Shown: positions 1 to 10,811, numbered from the stretch's first letter. The stretch: DNA of 64,000 nt from Hexactinellida sp. DTS-2022 (GCA_028753945.1 JAPNXP010000011.1:3534001-3598000), one strand, 5' to 3'. Made by a program: numbers and translations. Notes: generated by a model not told the origin, from the letters alone.

Positions 1-193
1 TTTCCTCAATCACCTCAACTACCAACCTGCGCTCTGCGTAAGTACGGTTTACGTAATTGGGTAACATCTGTAGCGCCTTTAGAACTCCGCCCTCTGTCGT
101 TCTCAAACCCGCGGTCGCTGCCTGAAACAAGGGCTTCCAATCTTCAATACGCTCATCCTTCTTTAGAATAGGTGCATGGATCGATTCTGCCAT
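1..193 (-). CDS. Gag-like N-terminal fragment of an LTR retrotransposon (partial)
   Basis: A 64-codon frame opens with ATG at 193 and runs off the left edge without a stop. It begins MAESIHAPILKKDERIEDWK and continues with an AATAGLRTTEGGV and a YAERRLVVEVIEE stretch. This charged, helical composition resembles the start of Gag polyproteins of Ty3/gypsy-type elements in invertebrates, where the protein packages the element RNA. I see no zinc knuckle, protease or LTR because only the start is present. The frame lies on the same strand as the lipid transfer gene upstream of it, but it starts with its own ATG, so I do not treat it as an exon of that gene. Family assignment rests on resemblance only; the coding nature is well supported by codon texture and higher GC content than the flanks. 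Confidence 0.5.
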   Translation of the reverse strand, partial: MAESIHAPILKKDERIEDWKPLFQAATAGLRTTEGGVLKALQMLPNYVNRTYAERRLVVEVIEE

Positions 194-1201
194 CCGAGAG
201 AAATCAATTGTACTTATGTGACGAACGAACTCTTACAACTGTATAAGAAGTAAACTTTAATTTCGGTAGAAGTACAATTGAGAATACTAACTAACTACAT
301 AATATTAACACACGTTTATTAGGGAGTGACTATTGCTATTGTGGTTGCATGGAAATGCCTACAAGTTATATAATCCATGACATTAATAGTATAGAGTAAT
401 AATTTCCATATATGGGTATGTATATTTGATTACGTCATTGTGGTTAAATCCGATGTGAAATCATTCTCAAAGTATTTTAGATGTTTCTAGCGTATTTGAA
501 AACCTAAGTTTAGTATATTCCATGACAATAGGTAATTCATTTTACGCGCAATTAGAAAGTAAACACTGGCCTGGAAAGAAATGAGCAAATACTTGACTTA
601 TCTAGCCGTATGATTTAGTAGGCCATGTATAACCGTATTATAGTAGGCCATGTCTCAGCACAGCTGTAATTTTACATTTTCAATACTTAAACGTATCTGA
701 GCTTCCTACATTTATCCTACATTTATGCAATACATGGATTTAAGTAATTTAACCACGATTATGTAGCTTATGTAAATGGTTAACTTAACATAATGATGAT
801 AATAAGGTTGAGAATTAAAGCATCCTGAAGTTAATAAACAACTTAATTATATAATATACTACCTAATAGTATACTGAATTTAGACGTATTGTATAATTTA
901 CTTGCCACAGGTTTAAGTAGCTCATAATATTTTCTAGAAGAAGGTAAGGCCGCGAAGCGGCCGTGATTTGTGTTCCTGACACGAACCAACAAAGTTCACG
1001 AAGCGACCTTTGTTAGAGTGTAATCCCTCGCGAAACAACCGAGACCGAAGGGCTCGTAATTTTTAAATATAATAATTCTATTTTTCTGATGAAGTAACTT
1101 GGTTAATACTAAAATATTGAGAATAATATATTATATGTACGTGTACGTACGTATATTTGCCCAAACTGACAAAAATGGAATAAATAAAAATTTGTATTTA
1201 C
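194..1201. other. Non-coding stretch between Gag fragment and lipid-transfer gene
   Basis: AT-rich sequence with stops in all frames. The only structure I see is the CG-rich repeat at 941-1062. Further exons of the lipid transfer gene could hide here, but I found none whose phase fits the open donor at 1201. Confidence 0.5.
941..1062 (+). repeat. CG-rich dispersed repeat with GCGAAGCG hairpins
   Basis: The stretch holds the short hairpin GGCCGCGAAGCGGCC, then CACGAAGCGACC and GACCGAAGGGCTCGT. The same series recurs as the terminal arms of the foldback element at 4045-4890 and at 53840-53960, so it is a mobile-element end rather than local GC bias. Confidence 0.7.
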
Positions 1202-4200
1202 CAGTTTCTCTCCATATTTGGATTTCTTTGCTGTGTACATGGTCATTTTCCAGATCTCTTCGTATCTTCTTGTATGTAGACACTTTGTTATTATCTTTTA
1301 CTTCATAACTAATAGAAAACGTGAGTCAATTGAAATATTATTAATTACAGTCGACTCCTTTATTGGATCATGATTTAGTCCGGATTACCTGATGTTATAA
1401 TTAAGCTGATATAATGACTTGTTTCCTAGCTAATTAATTTAGGAATCAAAATGTAAATTATGTAATACAATAACATATATTCGTAGAAGTTGGGAGGTTC
1501 CACAAATTAACAATCAGTAATTAAATTGAAATCAATAATAAGTTTCCCTTTCGAACAATGCAATAAAAATTAAATGATTCAATATAATATCTATCAGCCT
1601 ACCAAATACAAGTGTTAAAACATATAGTCGGGTATTATGAAGTCGCTTGTATTTAATAAATATATATTTGATTTCCTGGATTAGTTTGTTACTTTGTATT
1701 AAGCCCACCATACACGATGCAACTTTGTTGCATGCAACTGTTGCATTCAATAAGGTAACATACACGGTGCAACAATGTTGCATGCAACATTTATTTTCGT
1801 GCAACATTGTTGAATGAAAATTACTGTTTTACACATGGCAAAATATTATATTAAATCAGTCCTATACGTATAATTCCAATGGAATTGTTATTTTCCAATT
1901 CAATATTGTGGATAAAAAACACGTTGTCGTTTCCGCATTCCAAATAATTGTACTTCACCGGAGGAAATTGCATTTGATCCGTCAACGAAAATTGAGAATC
2001 TCATGGGTTAAGGATTGGATCAAAATCGAGAGACGCAAAGTGCGTTTCATCAATTGATGAAAGAAATTTCTTAAGTTGACACATCCAGTTATAGAAATTT
2101 CGTAAGGATGGATCGTCTGTCCAGTGATAATTATATAAAGTATAGTCATTTTGGTATTCTTAGTTAGAACTGGATATTTATATATATACATCTAGACCTC
2201 CCTTATTCGGGCACTTTCGTCCGGAGGCTGCCCATAATTAGAATTTACCCGGTACTTAGAATTACAATGGCTAGTACTTGTGGAACCCAAAAGTGTCTAA
2301 TCAATATTTTCTAGATTAATTCAAAAATAAAAAAACGGTCGTTAATGGGTCTGTTTCGTGGATAATTTAAGATGTATAATATTTCTAGGAAAAGAATATA
2401 CAGCAATACGATCAGTGTTTTTTAAACCGTGCTCATTTCTGATCGCATCATAGGTGGCTTGATTAATGGTAATGAGAAAGTAAGCAGTAAATTAAATAGC
2501 TACACTAGTAGAAAGTCATGAACATGTGAATTCTTCAATTGTTTTGAGAAGGTGAAAGAATGCAAAGAAAATAATCTTAAAAACATGTACTGAATTTGCA
2601 TATTTTCGTGCAACAATGTTGCAAGAAAATTCAACATGCAACAATATTGCGTGCAACAATTAACATCACGATACAACAAAGTTGCATGCAACAATGTTGT
2701 ATGCAACTGTGTTGCATGGGAAATTTAACATACACGATGCAATTTTGTTGCATTGTGTATGGTGGGCTTAATTACAATACACTCTCGCTAAAATGAAACC
2801 AGATACGGTCGAAATTTCTTCTATTATACGAAAATCGCATTAATCGATTCAAAAATTACACTTATTGTACTCTTTAATCAATATTTCCCCTTATGTGTGT
2901 TCGTACAAACAATGTCTACTGTATTTCCAATTGACAAATTAGAAATAACATTATTGAGATGGTTACCGAGCCGAGTGAGTACCAGTGTGGTCTACGTCAG
3001 GCACTCTGTATGTCCAGCCTCCGTACTGCTTGCTGGCACTTTTGTTCCTCACATAGCTGTGTAACTTCAGAGAGAAAGAACTCGCAACAGCCTTCTTTAG
3101 CTGCAGAACTTGGATGTTCTCTTTGTGTGGATAACGTACATTGCTATAAGTAACAACATAATGTACCAATACTATATTATGCAACAAGTGAAGCTACGCA
3201 CCTAATTACACCGTCCTGTCGCTGGTAGAAAGAGAACCAGTTAGAGAAGTTGAGCTGATGCTCTATAGTCTCTTGACCGTGTTCTCTGGCTTGTACGCTC
3301 ACCATAGTTGTTTCAGTCAGGATTAATTGTACAGCTGTGCAGTTGAGAACCTCAAATATATCTTCTCTCATCAACACTCCCTCATTCTCCTCGCACTGAC
3401 CCACTTCGTAGGCTGATACCAAGGCTCTTGCGGAGAACAGAAACTTGTCTACCTCTTTCAAAGTTACCTAAGAGCACAGTTTATAACCAAACGTATTTTG
3501 TCACATCGCGGGACCCTCACTACAACAAAACAACTATAAGACTTGAGTTAATTGAATTACAAGGTTGAAAACGGTTAGCCGGCTAACCGGTTACCCGCTA
3601 CTTATATCAGTTAACGGTTACAGAATTATTGACCAGGCAACCGGTCTGTTAAATATTGGTGAAACACGTAAATATTTTAATAAACTTTGTTAGAATATGA
3701 TAATCCAGAATCCAATTCCTATCACAACATAGTGAAATAACAAGGTTTCTAGGTTCCTAAAGTACGAAATGCATCAGCTGATCTACATTCGAAAGCTGAG
3801 TTTGATTATTGATACAGTCAACTCCGCTTAATAGAGCCACCGGTTAATCGGTTTCTCCGCTTAATCGGGTCAAAATTTCACAGGATTTATAGGACAAAAT
3901 TACAGTTTGGCTTAAAATATTTTCGGTTAGTCGGTTTCTCCGCTTAATCGGGTCAAAACAACCTGGTCCCGAGGTGGCTCTATTAAGCGGAGTCGACTGT
4001 ATATATATATATATATATATATATAGATATAGATAGATATATACACGAGCCCTTCGGTCTCGGTCGCTTTGCGACAGATCGGTACTACGCACCTCAAGTT
4101 AACGGCTGCTACGCGGCCTTACTCCTCACTAAACAATTGATTATGCGAAATTCGAGTTTAGCTTACTTGTTTACCTATAATACCCGTTGAAAGCAAACTT

Positions 4201-5180
4201 CTAGGTTGATTTTGAATTTCATTAATTTGTTTACCTATTTGTGTAAACAACAACAACAACAAATAATAATAGTATTAGAAATTTTTAAAATGCGAAATTC
4301 GAGTTTAGCTTACTTGTTTACTTATTATAAGAATTGTTTACCTGTTATAACATTTGGAACTTAGTCTCTATCTCAATTATTAAAGCGGTTTCTATTCCCC
4401 CATCACTTTAATACAATCCGAACAAACTTTCAAATGTTCTAATAGGTAAACAAATGTTAAAATAGGTAAACAAGTATGCTGAACAGGAATTTCGCATTTA
4501 TAAATTTATAAAATTTATATTTATTGTTGTTGTTTACACAAAATAGGTAAACAAATTAATGAAATTCAAAATCAACCTAGAAGTTACCTTTCAACGGGTA
4601 TTATAGGTAAAAAAGTATGCTGAACACGAATTTCGCATTTCTAAAGTTCTAATATGAATATTTATTGTTGTTGTTTACACAAATAGGTAAAAAATTAATG
4701 AAAATTCAAAATCAACCCAGAAGTTTCAAGTTTGCTTTCAAAGGTTATTATAAGTATGTATATAACTATGACAAATATTTACTAACTATGTAATCAATTG
4801 TTTAGTGAGGAGTAAGGCTGCGTAGCGGCTGTTAAGTTGAGGTGCGTAGCACCGATATGTCGCAAAGCGACCGAGACCGAAGGGCTCGTATATATATATA
4901 TATATTTCAAGCACTGGCAAGGCTAGCTTGTTCATATAAAATTACCTTTGCAAGGCCTTGGTTTAATATTGAAAAGGTGTTTGCCAATATAAAAGTAGGC
5001 TCAAAATATATTTATTACAAATTATTTAATGTTAAGTTTAACTAACATATTCCTTACCTCTGCTGAGTAGGAGTACTTGTACTGAGTGCCGGCTGAGAAT
5101 GGAGTATTATTATCAGTTCCACTCTCAGCTGACTGCACGCTTAGTATCAACAGCAGATACAGACACTGTTGGAGAAACAT
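1202..5180 (-). CDS. Large lipid transfer protein, Vitellogenin_N (LPD_N) domain, 5' exons
   Basis: Four exons join on the minus strand: 5180-5058 (ATG), 3467-3202, 3143-2967 and 1308-1202. All introns are GT-AG and the phases (0, 2, 2) fit without a stop, giving about 224 codons; a donor at 1201 leaves the gene open. Exon 1 encodes a signal peptide, MFLQQCLYLLLILSVQSA, then AGTQYKYSYSAE. Exons 2-4 read on through WFSFYQRQDGVI, then LQLKKAVASSFSLKL and WTYRVPDVDHTGTHSARYEV. This order (Y-x-Y start, FxxYxxxGVI, KKAIASxF, EVDxTGxxxxxY) matches the N terminus of vitellogenin, apolipophorin and microsomal triglyceride transfer protein, which carry lipid in the secretory pathway. Which member it is cannot be told from 224 residues. 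Introns 1 and 3 hold mobile elements. The rest lies off the window or is lost. Confidence 0.75.
1699..2771. mobile_element. piggyBac-like MITE with TTAA target duplication
   Basis: The element is bounded by TTAA at 1699-1702 and 2768-2771. Just inside, both ends carry GCCCACCATACAC followed by (G/A)ATGCAAC as inverted repeats. The TTAA duplication is the signature of the piggyBac superfamily. Both subterminal regions (1716-1810, 2600-2760) are filled with variants of TTGCATGCAACA in both orientations, possibly transposase binding sites. No transposase is encoded. It sits in intron 3 of the lipid transfer gene. A fragment at 2190-2225 (CCTCCCTTATTCGGGCAC) looks like an end of the family seen at 6430-6780 inserted within it. 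Confidence 0.8.
3565..3660. repeat. AACGGTTA palindrome cluster, mobile-element end
   Basis: AACGGTTAGCCGGCTAACCG is a palindrome, followed by GGTTACCCG, TTAACGGTTAC and GCAACCGGTC. Such clusters are typical of hAT-like ends; no partner end was found. Confidence 0.4.
3815..3999. mobile_element. pogo/Tigger-like MITE, 185 bp
   Basis: Ends are CAGTCAACTCCGCTTAATAG and the complement of CAGTCGACTCCGCTTAATAG, a 27-bp inverted repeat with one mismatch, flanked on both sides by TA. CAGT ends with TA duplication are typical of pogo-type Tc1/mariner elements. Inside, the phrase CGGTTAxTCGGTTTCTCCGC occurs twice. It lies in intron 1 of the lipid transfer gene. Confidence 0.85.
4045..4890. mobile_element. 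Foldback element with ~200-bp inverted arms
   Basis: The outer arms start ACGAGCCCTTCGGTCTCGG and run inward through GACCGATATGTCG-like, TGCGTAG and AGTGAGGAGTAAGG sequence, then AACAATTGATTA. The inverted homology continues inward through multiple copies of TAGGTAAACAA and GTTGTTGTTTACACA-type motifs, so most of the 846 bp can fold on itself. TA microsatellites flank both ends, which hides any target duplication. No coding capacity. Confidence 0.75.
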
Positions 5181-7032
5181 TTAAATGTATTGAGCTATTG
5201 GTAGTCTGCAATCAATTTAGTTGTTGTCAATCTAAATTTGTTATTTTGTTAATAAAAGTACAGTCGACTCAGTATAATTGGGTCACTTTGGTCCGAGGGT
5301 AGTTTGACCCAATTGTGTGAAAATATTGCAAAAAACTGTAATTCCGTTATGCAATTACTGTGAAATATTGATCTAATTAAAAGGAGCTCTCTTAATTGGG
5401 GCTCTAAAAGTGTAAACATCCCGTATTTTCCCAAATAAGCACCCGGTGTTTATTGTTTTCGTATGCCAAATTTACCCATAAGTTTTTAATAAATCCAGAA
5501 AATAATATTTAGGGTGTTTAATGGTAGTCAGCGACAGTAAACATAAGACATTGCCTAAATGAATGTAATTACACTTCATTATCAACTAATGGGTATCAAT
5601 TTAATCATGTGCCATTTTTCTTAATCATGCGCTTATTCGGGGAAATACTGTAGGTTGAAAATATTAATTGAGTGATTAAAGTGCAAATAGATTTCCTTTC
5701 TATAGTATATCAGTGAGAGATGACTATTGGCTAAGTATGATCTTAAACCACAGCTATCAGCTTACATAAGATGAAAATTACACCAAAGTCTAAAGGAATT
5801 TGCAGATTTTGTATTTCAAATATATAATAAATTGCAGATACCAAAGATAAGTATTACGAGTGATAGATTGATTATTTTGTTATAATATTCTAAGAATACA
5901 TAGTAATAAGATATACATACCATTACCATAGTAGTATATTGTATGTGTAAGAGATGTCTGCAAAGTAAGATACATCAAGATTAATGAATAACGTTAACAA
6001 AATCAAAACTACATTGGGAATATATTAAATTGATGTACAGTATAACCTCATTAATAACACCAGGGAACCATCAAAATGCGTTCACGTTCCGGAATTTATA
6101 TTAACCAAAATAATATGTATTGAAACTCATTGAAGGGGACTGAAATAGTGTTGTTGAGCTCGCTCAAAGCGCCTAAATAACTCAATTTGCATAAACTATA
6201 AATCTATGGGAAAATATAACGATTTTCTCTCTCTTAGAAAAATTTCCCTTCCTATGTTCGCGCCAAAATTAAACCTTTAATGTTGATAGCAGATATCAAA
6301 AATGGTATTATTGGATAATTTTTGGCATACGCCAACGCTACATTATGTTATCAGTTTAATTTTTCTACTAACTTATTTATTAATATAGGCCAGTAATTAA
6401 AAATCCCCAATTTGCTGCATTTATAATTACACTCAAACATCCAAGATTGGGACCTCTCAGATACGGGCACCTCCCTCAACCGGACACACTTATTGGCGTA
6501 AACCCAAGCTCTAAATGGAATAACTTACGAGTAATGGAGTTTAATGACAAAATTATATAACAAATACGTACATATCTTAGACTTAGATTATCAACAACCC
6601 ACTAAAAACATCAGTTTTTGATTTCTGGATGAATCAAGAAATTATGGATTTATTTCCAAGAAATACACTTTGGGGTTGCACATATACTAGCAATTGTATT
6701 TCTGAGATCCGGGCAAATTCCTAGTTACGGCCACCCTCCGGACGATAGTGCCCGGATAAGGGAGGTTCCGAGGTTGAGTGTACTTAATTATGTATTAAAT
6801 TCCAAACTTTATAATCTTTTGTAATATCAACAGTGGTTCTAACAGAGAGTACAAATTTATTTTTTGTAATACATCATCTTTTTCATAGTAGGAAGTTATA
6901 GGTAAATTTAACTCAGAAATAAGATAACTGTTTTACATAATTTAACTAGGCTAATGAAAGAAATCAGAATTAATTAATGATTTTTAAAGTGTATAAATAT
7001 GATTGTTAAGCAAATATATTACAACTGTACAG
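5181..7032. other. Intergenic region made of MITE remnants
   Basis: No gene seen. At 5261 a pogo-type end (CAGTCGACTCAGTATAATTG) starts next to TA. At about 5421-5650 the ends CGTATTTTCCC and GGGGAAATACTG form an imperfect inverted pair around AATAAGC. At 6043 a single end CAGTATAACCTCATTAATAA is present without partner. The best-defined element, 6430-6780, is listed separately. The last 40 bp contain TATAAATA at 6992, 34 bp before the ATG of the membrane protein gene. Confidence 0.5.
6430..6780. mobile_element. TA-flanked Tc1/mariner-like MITE, 351 bp, degraded
   Basis: Ends are CACTCAAAC and the complement of CACTCAACC, each next to TA; subterminal GGGACCTC/GGAACCTC and ATCGGGCAC-type motifs repeat in inverted order. 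Divergence between the ends suggests an old copy. The ATTCGGGCAC motif also occurs near 2205. Confidence 0.6.
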
Positions 7033-8214
7033 ATGGTTAACATTTCTAATTCAACTAATTCAAAGAGCAATGATATAAATCTAATATTTTCAAGAATAGA
7101 TGTAATACCATTCAGCTTACTCTTGTTTTTCGCGTCTTGTCTTTGTATACTGTCATTTGCATGGTCAATCTATATGTTGAGTAGACTTATTAAAGAGAGG
7201 CGGTATCTGAAGTACATTAATGGATTAAAGAATTCAATGCATGAGCAAGTATGGTTGATGAAAGTTAGAAATAGTAACACGAAAATAATTAAAAACACAT
7301 TTTTGTTCGTAATAAGTAGTACAGAATGGATTTGTATGTTCTTAGTACTCCTTGGTGCTGTATACGATAATATCAATGATATTTTTGAATTGAAATATGA
7401 AAATAATCCACTTATATCTATAGATGCCGTAAAGACTCTTTATCAAATTAATAATAACAGTGTGCAAAGTAGGCTATCTTCTACTTTTATCATTATACTT
7501 TACCTTCTTCTTCCCTTAATTTTGATAAGAATATTGACACAGTATTTATGCCAACAATATAGTTTTTTTTCTAACAAGTCATTCAGCCTTTTAGGAAAAT
7601 TTAAACTTCCAATAGCAATGTTGATACTTTTAATCCTTCTCAACTTGATTCAGCAACTAGTAGTATTCGACTGGTTACTAATTTGCGTTTATTTCGCATA
7701 CGAATTTTTCTGTTTCACAATCGCTAGTAAGCGTCTCTGTAACTTGTTATACAAACGATATTTTGATGCTAAAACGCACGAAAATCAAGCCAAATATATA
7801 GTACGGTACTATAAATGGGCATATTTGGAATTCAAGGCTTGTTCATGCGTACTTGGGGCATCAATGTTCTTCCAAATGCTCAGTTTAATACTATTTGTAA
7901 TGTTTTCCCTGTTTGGAGTAGTCCTTTATTCTTCAAGTGATTGGATGTCATTTATATTTTTGAACGCAGATACTATAGAACCCTATTCATTCCTTGATCG
8001 TTATCAACAACAATTGGAAATATTCGAGAATGTGTGCAACTCTATTCTAACGATCTGTATGTGTGTAGCATGGGGCCTACTTGTTCTACCATATGGTTTG
8101 GTGTCTCTGAAGTTCTGTCTGAATGGAGTAAGAACAAAAGTAGAGAATAGCAGAGACTATCCTAACCATGAGTTAATTCAACAGTTGATTACTAAACATT
8201 ATGCTCGCAATTGA
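7033..8214 (+). CDS. Orphan seven-transmembrane protein, single exon, 393 aa
   Basis: I start at the first in-frame ATG (7033, MVNISNSTNSK); the frame is open 30 bases further up but without an ATG. Seven hydrophobic segments lie near residues 26-49, 89-111, 150-172, 191-212, 214-232, 272-299 and 335-359. Lysine/arginine-rich loops follow segments 1, 3, 5 and 7, so the positive-inside rule places the N terminus outside and the tail inside, as in GPCRs. N-glycosylation sequons sit in the predicted outer parts (NIS, NST at 3 and 6; NNS near 141). I see no DRY, NPxxY or other family motif, so receptor function is inference from topology only; a transporter is possible. The frame has no stop over 1.2 kb and ATTAAA follows at 8281. 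No similar gene lies nearby. Confidence 0.75.
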   Translation: MVNISNSTNSKSNDINLIFSRIDVIPFSLLLFFASCLCILSFAWSIYMLSRLIKERRYLKYINGLKNSMHEQVWLMKVRNSNTKIIKNTFLFVISSTEWICMFLVLLGAVYDNINDIFELKYENNPLISIDAVKTLYQINNNSVQSRLSSTFIIILYLLLPLILIRILTQYLCQQYSFFSNKSFSLLGKFKLPIAMLILLILLNLIQQLVVFDWLLICVYFAYEFFCFTIASKRLCNLLYKRYFDAKTHENQAKYIVRYYKWAYLEFKACSCVLGASMFFQMLSLILFVMFSLFGVVLYSSSDWMSFIFLNADTIEPYSFLDRYQQQLEIFENVCNSILTICMCVAWGLLVLPYGLVSLKFCLNGVRTKVENSRDYPNHELIQQLITKHYARN

Positions 8215-8590
8215 ATTTCTAGCTACCTATTCAATTGAATATTTATCAGTTTTTGTAAGTGTGAATTATTTAATTATGTAATTAAATGTTCTAGTGAATC
8301 GTATTAACAATTGATTAAATACATAAAACTTTCATAATGTATTTAATGGTTAATTGCTTTATGGATTAGTGGTTGAAGACAGGGTTGCCGTGGGGGTGAA
8401 AGTTCCTTTCGCATTCCCACAGGATTCTGTGGGAAATCCTATGGGGCTCCATATAGATCTCCATATGAATGCCCATATGGATTCCCATGTAGAGTTCGTG
8501 TACAGTAAACATTGGATTTAACGACACTCGTTTGGGCAGGCTAAAAAGTTTACTATATCCGATATGTCACTTAATACGAATTCCGAAGTA

Positions 8591-8760
8591 CAGTAAACTC
8601 CCGTTATATCGAAGTCCAAGGGACCTGTATACTCCTTCGATATAACCGTTTATTCTTTATAAGCGGATTAAATAAATGCATCTAGTACTCGGGGAAATAT
8701 CACATTTCGCTATAAGCGGGTATTTCGTTATATCCGTTTCGATATAACGGGAGTTGACTG
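8591..8760. mobile_element. pogo/Tigger-like MITE, 170 bp
   Basis: Ends CAGTAAACTCCCGTTATATC and the complement of CAGTCAACTCCCGTTATATC form a 23-bp inverted repeat with one mismatch, with TA on each side. The interior repeats TATAAGCGG and TCGATATAAC. No coding capacity. Confidence 0.85.
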
Positions 8761-9121
8761 TAGCTCCAAATGTGCATTGCCGCCATTGCGTATTATCCCA
8801 AATTTATTCATTTTAGAAATAGTGCAACATTCGAATAAGAATCCATTATAATTGAAGTATGAGTATGATGATATTACAATGTAGTAATATACTGGATAAT
8901 ATCCATAATAAGCCTTTAAATTACATCAGGTGCCGAGGGCGGCATTTACGGTACGGCTGGTGCGACGAGTGCCGTGCCACTTTTTAGAATGGTCAGCTTT
9001 GCTGTACCACCTCAATCTGTTCAAACTTCAAAGCAAACAATTAATATATAATTTAATGATTTAATGATTGTCTGACCACACTTAAATACCTGGTGCGGCG
9101 TCGCCGGACCACATTCGATTA

Positions 9122-9412
9122 CAGTGGCGGAGCCAAGGGGGCACGTTCTCCCCCACTGACAACATCCGTGCCCACTCAGATCTGAAAGTTCAGTTTCGCA
9201 TATGGCACCAATTATATACCTTTAGTATTATTATAGATAGAACTCACTCACTATATATTATTGTATTTACATTTCAAGGATTTTGACTATTTGAGATATT
9301 TAAGATTTAGTATGTTGAAAATTTAGTTAGGAATTTGAGGAGACAGCCCCCCTGAAATAGTCTTTGCCCCTCCTCTGCCCCCCCCTCAGATTTGTGTCTG
9401 GATCCGCCTCTC
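9122..9412. mobile_element. CAGTGGCGGAGCC-type MITE with CATTCGA target duplication
   Basis: The left end is CAGTGGCGGAGCCAAGGGGG and the right end is the complement of GAGAGGCGGATCCAGA. CATTCGATTA ends directly before the element and CATTCGAATA follows it, a 10-base direct repeat with one mismatch (an 8-base duplication plus chance extension is possible). These ends resemble hAT-type elements common in invertebrates; no transposase is present. Confidence 0.65.
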
Positions 9413-9704
9413 CATTCGAATACTGTAAAATTCTCCGCCGTACCACTTTTCGAAAGGACGTGCCGTGCCTGTATATGATAGATTTCAGAGTCTATCAGTA
9501 GACTAAAGAACAGGGCAGGAAGATAGGGGAAATTTTAATTGGTTAATAATTAGATAGATCAAAATTCAATTATTCACTAATTAGACTAATCTATTCCGGA
9601 GCTCGCGACAGAAAACGCCCACACAAAGCAGCTTTGCGTCTGTTGTGTGGTTTTATACTGAGTGTTGTATACCCTACATCGTAATCATATCATTGAACAA
9701 GTCA

Positions 9705-9805
9705 GTATTTCGACATTCGGATTATGCATACGGATAAGACGTACCTCGGTTAGTACGTACTTTTTCTTGTTTCCCAGGGTGGTACGTCTTAACCGAGTTC
9801 TACTG
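9705..9805 (-). mobile_element. Right-hand half of a GTACGTACT-family MITE
   Basis: The sequence is nearly the same as the right third of the element at 46433-46736, from GGATTATGCATACGG to the terminal GAGTTCTACTG next to TA. The left half is missing. Confidence 0.75.
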
Positions 9806-9932
9806 TACATACATCAAACAAAAAATTGATAGAAATATACAAATATGCTTGGAATATTACTGCATTTCAAATGTTGTAAATAAGGAAATATCCAGGCTGC
9901 TTAACTCTGATCAGTTGATAGTTATCTAATAG

Positions 9933-10811
9933 CTATTCCAAGATGCAGTATTTATCAGAGCTGTAGTCAAGTAACGTGTAATAGCTAAACTCTCCATTAT
10001 TGTGCCACATAAAGATGGAAATAGAATAGTCACTACTCACTTTTACAATAGAATATCTACGTATATAAAATATTGTCATTATTATTGTCAAAGCTGATTC
10101 TATTTGGATTTCTACATGTTCACGTGTAGAAATGCAGATTCTATGAATTGCATAACGCGAGTTCAAATATTCAAGAAGAATCAAATTATCACAATGAATA
10201 CATATTAAAAAATCTACCTTTCCTCTCCCTATTATTCAATTTCAAATTTCCTGAAAAAATTAAAATCTAAATCATAAACAGAAATTAAATCACCTACCCA
10301 ATCATCTAAATTTCCACTATTGTCGTAATCAAGGAGTGATGTTTTTGTCGTTTTAGACAAATTCTTCGCACATTTATGATGCAAAGCTCTTCTCAAAATG
10401 TAATGAAATGATATAATTTTGTCCCATAAAGACCAAACTGGCAAGAATGGAATGCACTATACAGTATGAAGTGCTCGCAGAATTTCACCACCTTGAAGGA
10501 CTTATTAATTAATTAATAAATTAATAAACACTAAAACATTTATTGAGAACAAAAGAAGTCACATAGTACCCTTGTGATGTGTAAATATGCTTAACGGTTG
10601 CATTTGGATAATTCACTCTGCTTAGGGATCCTTCGACTAGCAAAATATTATTTTGTGGATTCAAAGAGCAAAAATAAATTCCATTGAATTTAGTATGTAC
10701 TTTAATTGGAGAATTAATAAATTCGAATTTCGCGATATCCGTCATATTCGACTTAAATTCATTCTTTTTTCTTGCAATTCTGAACAATTGAGTTCCTTTT
10801 TCCCTGATCAA
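9933..10811 (-). other. Three weak minus-strand open frames, possibly exons of an unknown gene
   Basis: Frames at 10811-10521, 10444-10232 and 10184-9933 follow each other. The first ends in a protein-like stretch (GIYFCSLNPQNNILLVEGS, then GYYVTSFVLNKCFSVY). The second contains LLDYDNSGNLDDWVGDLI, whose D-x-D-x-S-G pattern resembles an EF-hand loop but has valine at the last ligand position. The third contains SIFMWHNNGEFSYYTLLDY. I could not join them by GT-AG introns with matching phase and do not recognise a family; each could be chance in AT-rich DNA. Confidence 0.25.

Larger units (their letters stand above)
8215..9932. other. Intergenic region with nested MITEs
   Basis: No gene seen. 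Apart from the listed elements, 8400-8500 repeats CCATATGGAT/CCATATAGAT-type phrases around CCCACAGGATTCTGTGGG, a short palindrome. The flanks of the 9122-9412 element (GTGCGACGAGTGCCGTGCC, GGACGTGCCGTGCC) look like pieces of one older GC-richer repeat. 9605-9656 resembles the CACACAAA/TTGTGTGG hairpin at 54378-54415. Confidence 0.5.

Noticed and set aside
1099..1308. Plus-strand frame of 69 codons
   Set aside because: It is antisense to exon 4 of the lipid transfer gene, whose phase-matched splice sites are better evidence.
2959..3153. Plus-strand frame of 64 codons in GC-richer DNA
   Set aside because: Antisense to exon 3 of the lipid transfer gene.
10232..10444. EF-hand protein
   Set aside because: Only one loop, last calcium ligand replaced by valine, and the frame cannot be joined to others; reported only as a weak open frame.
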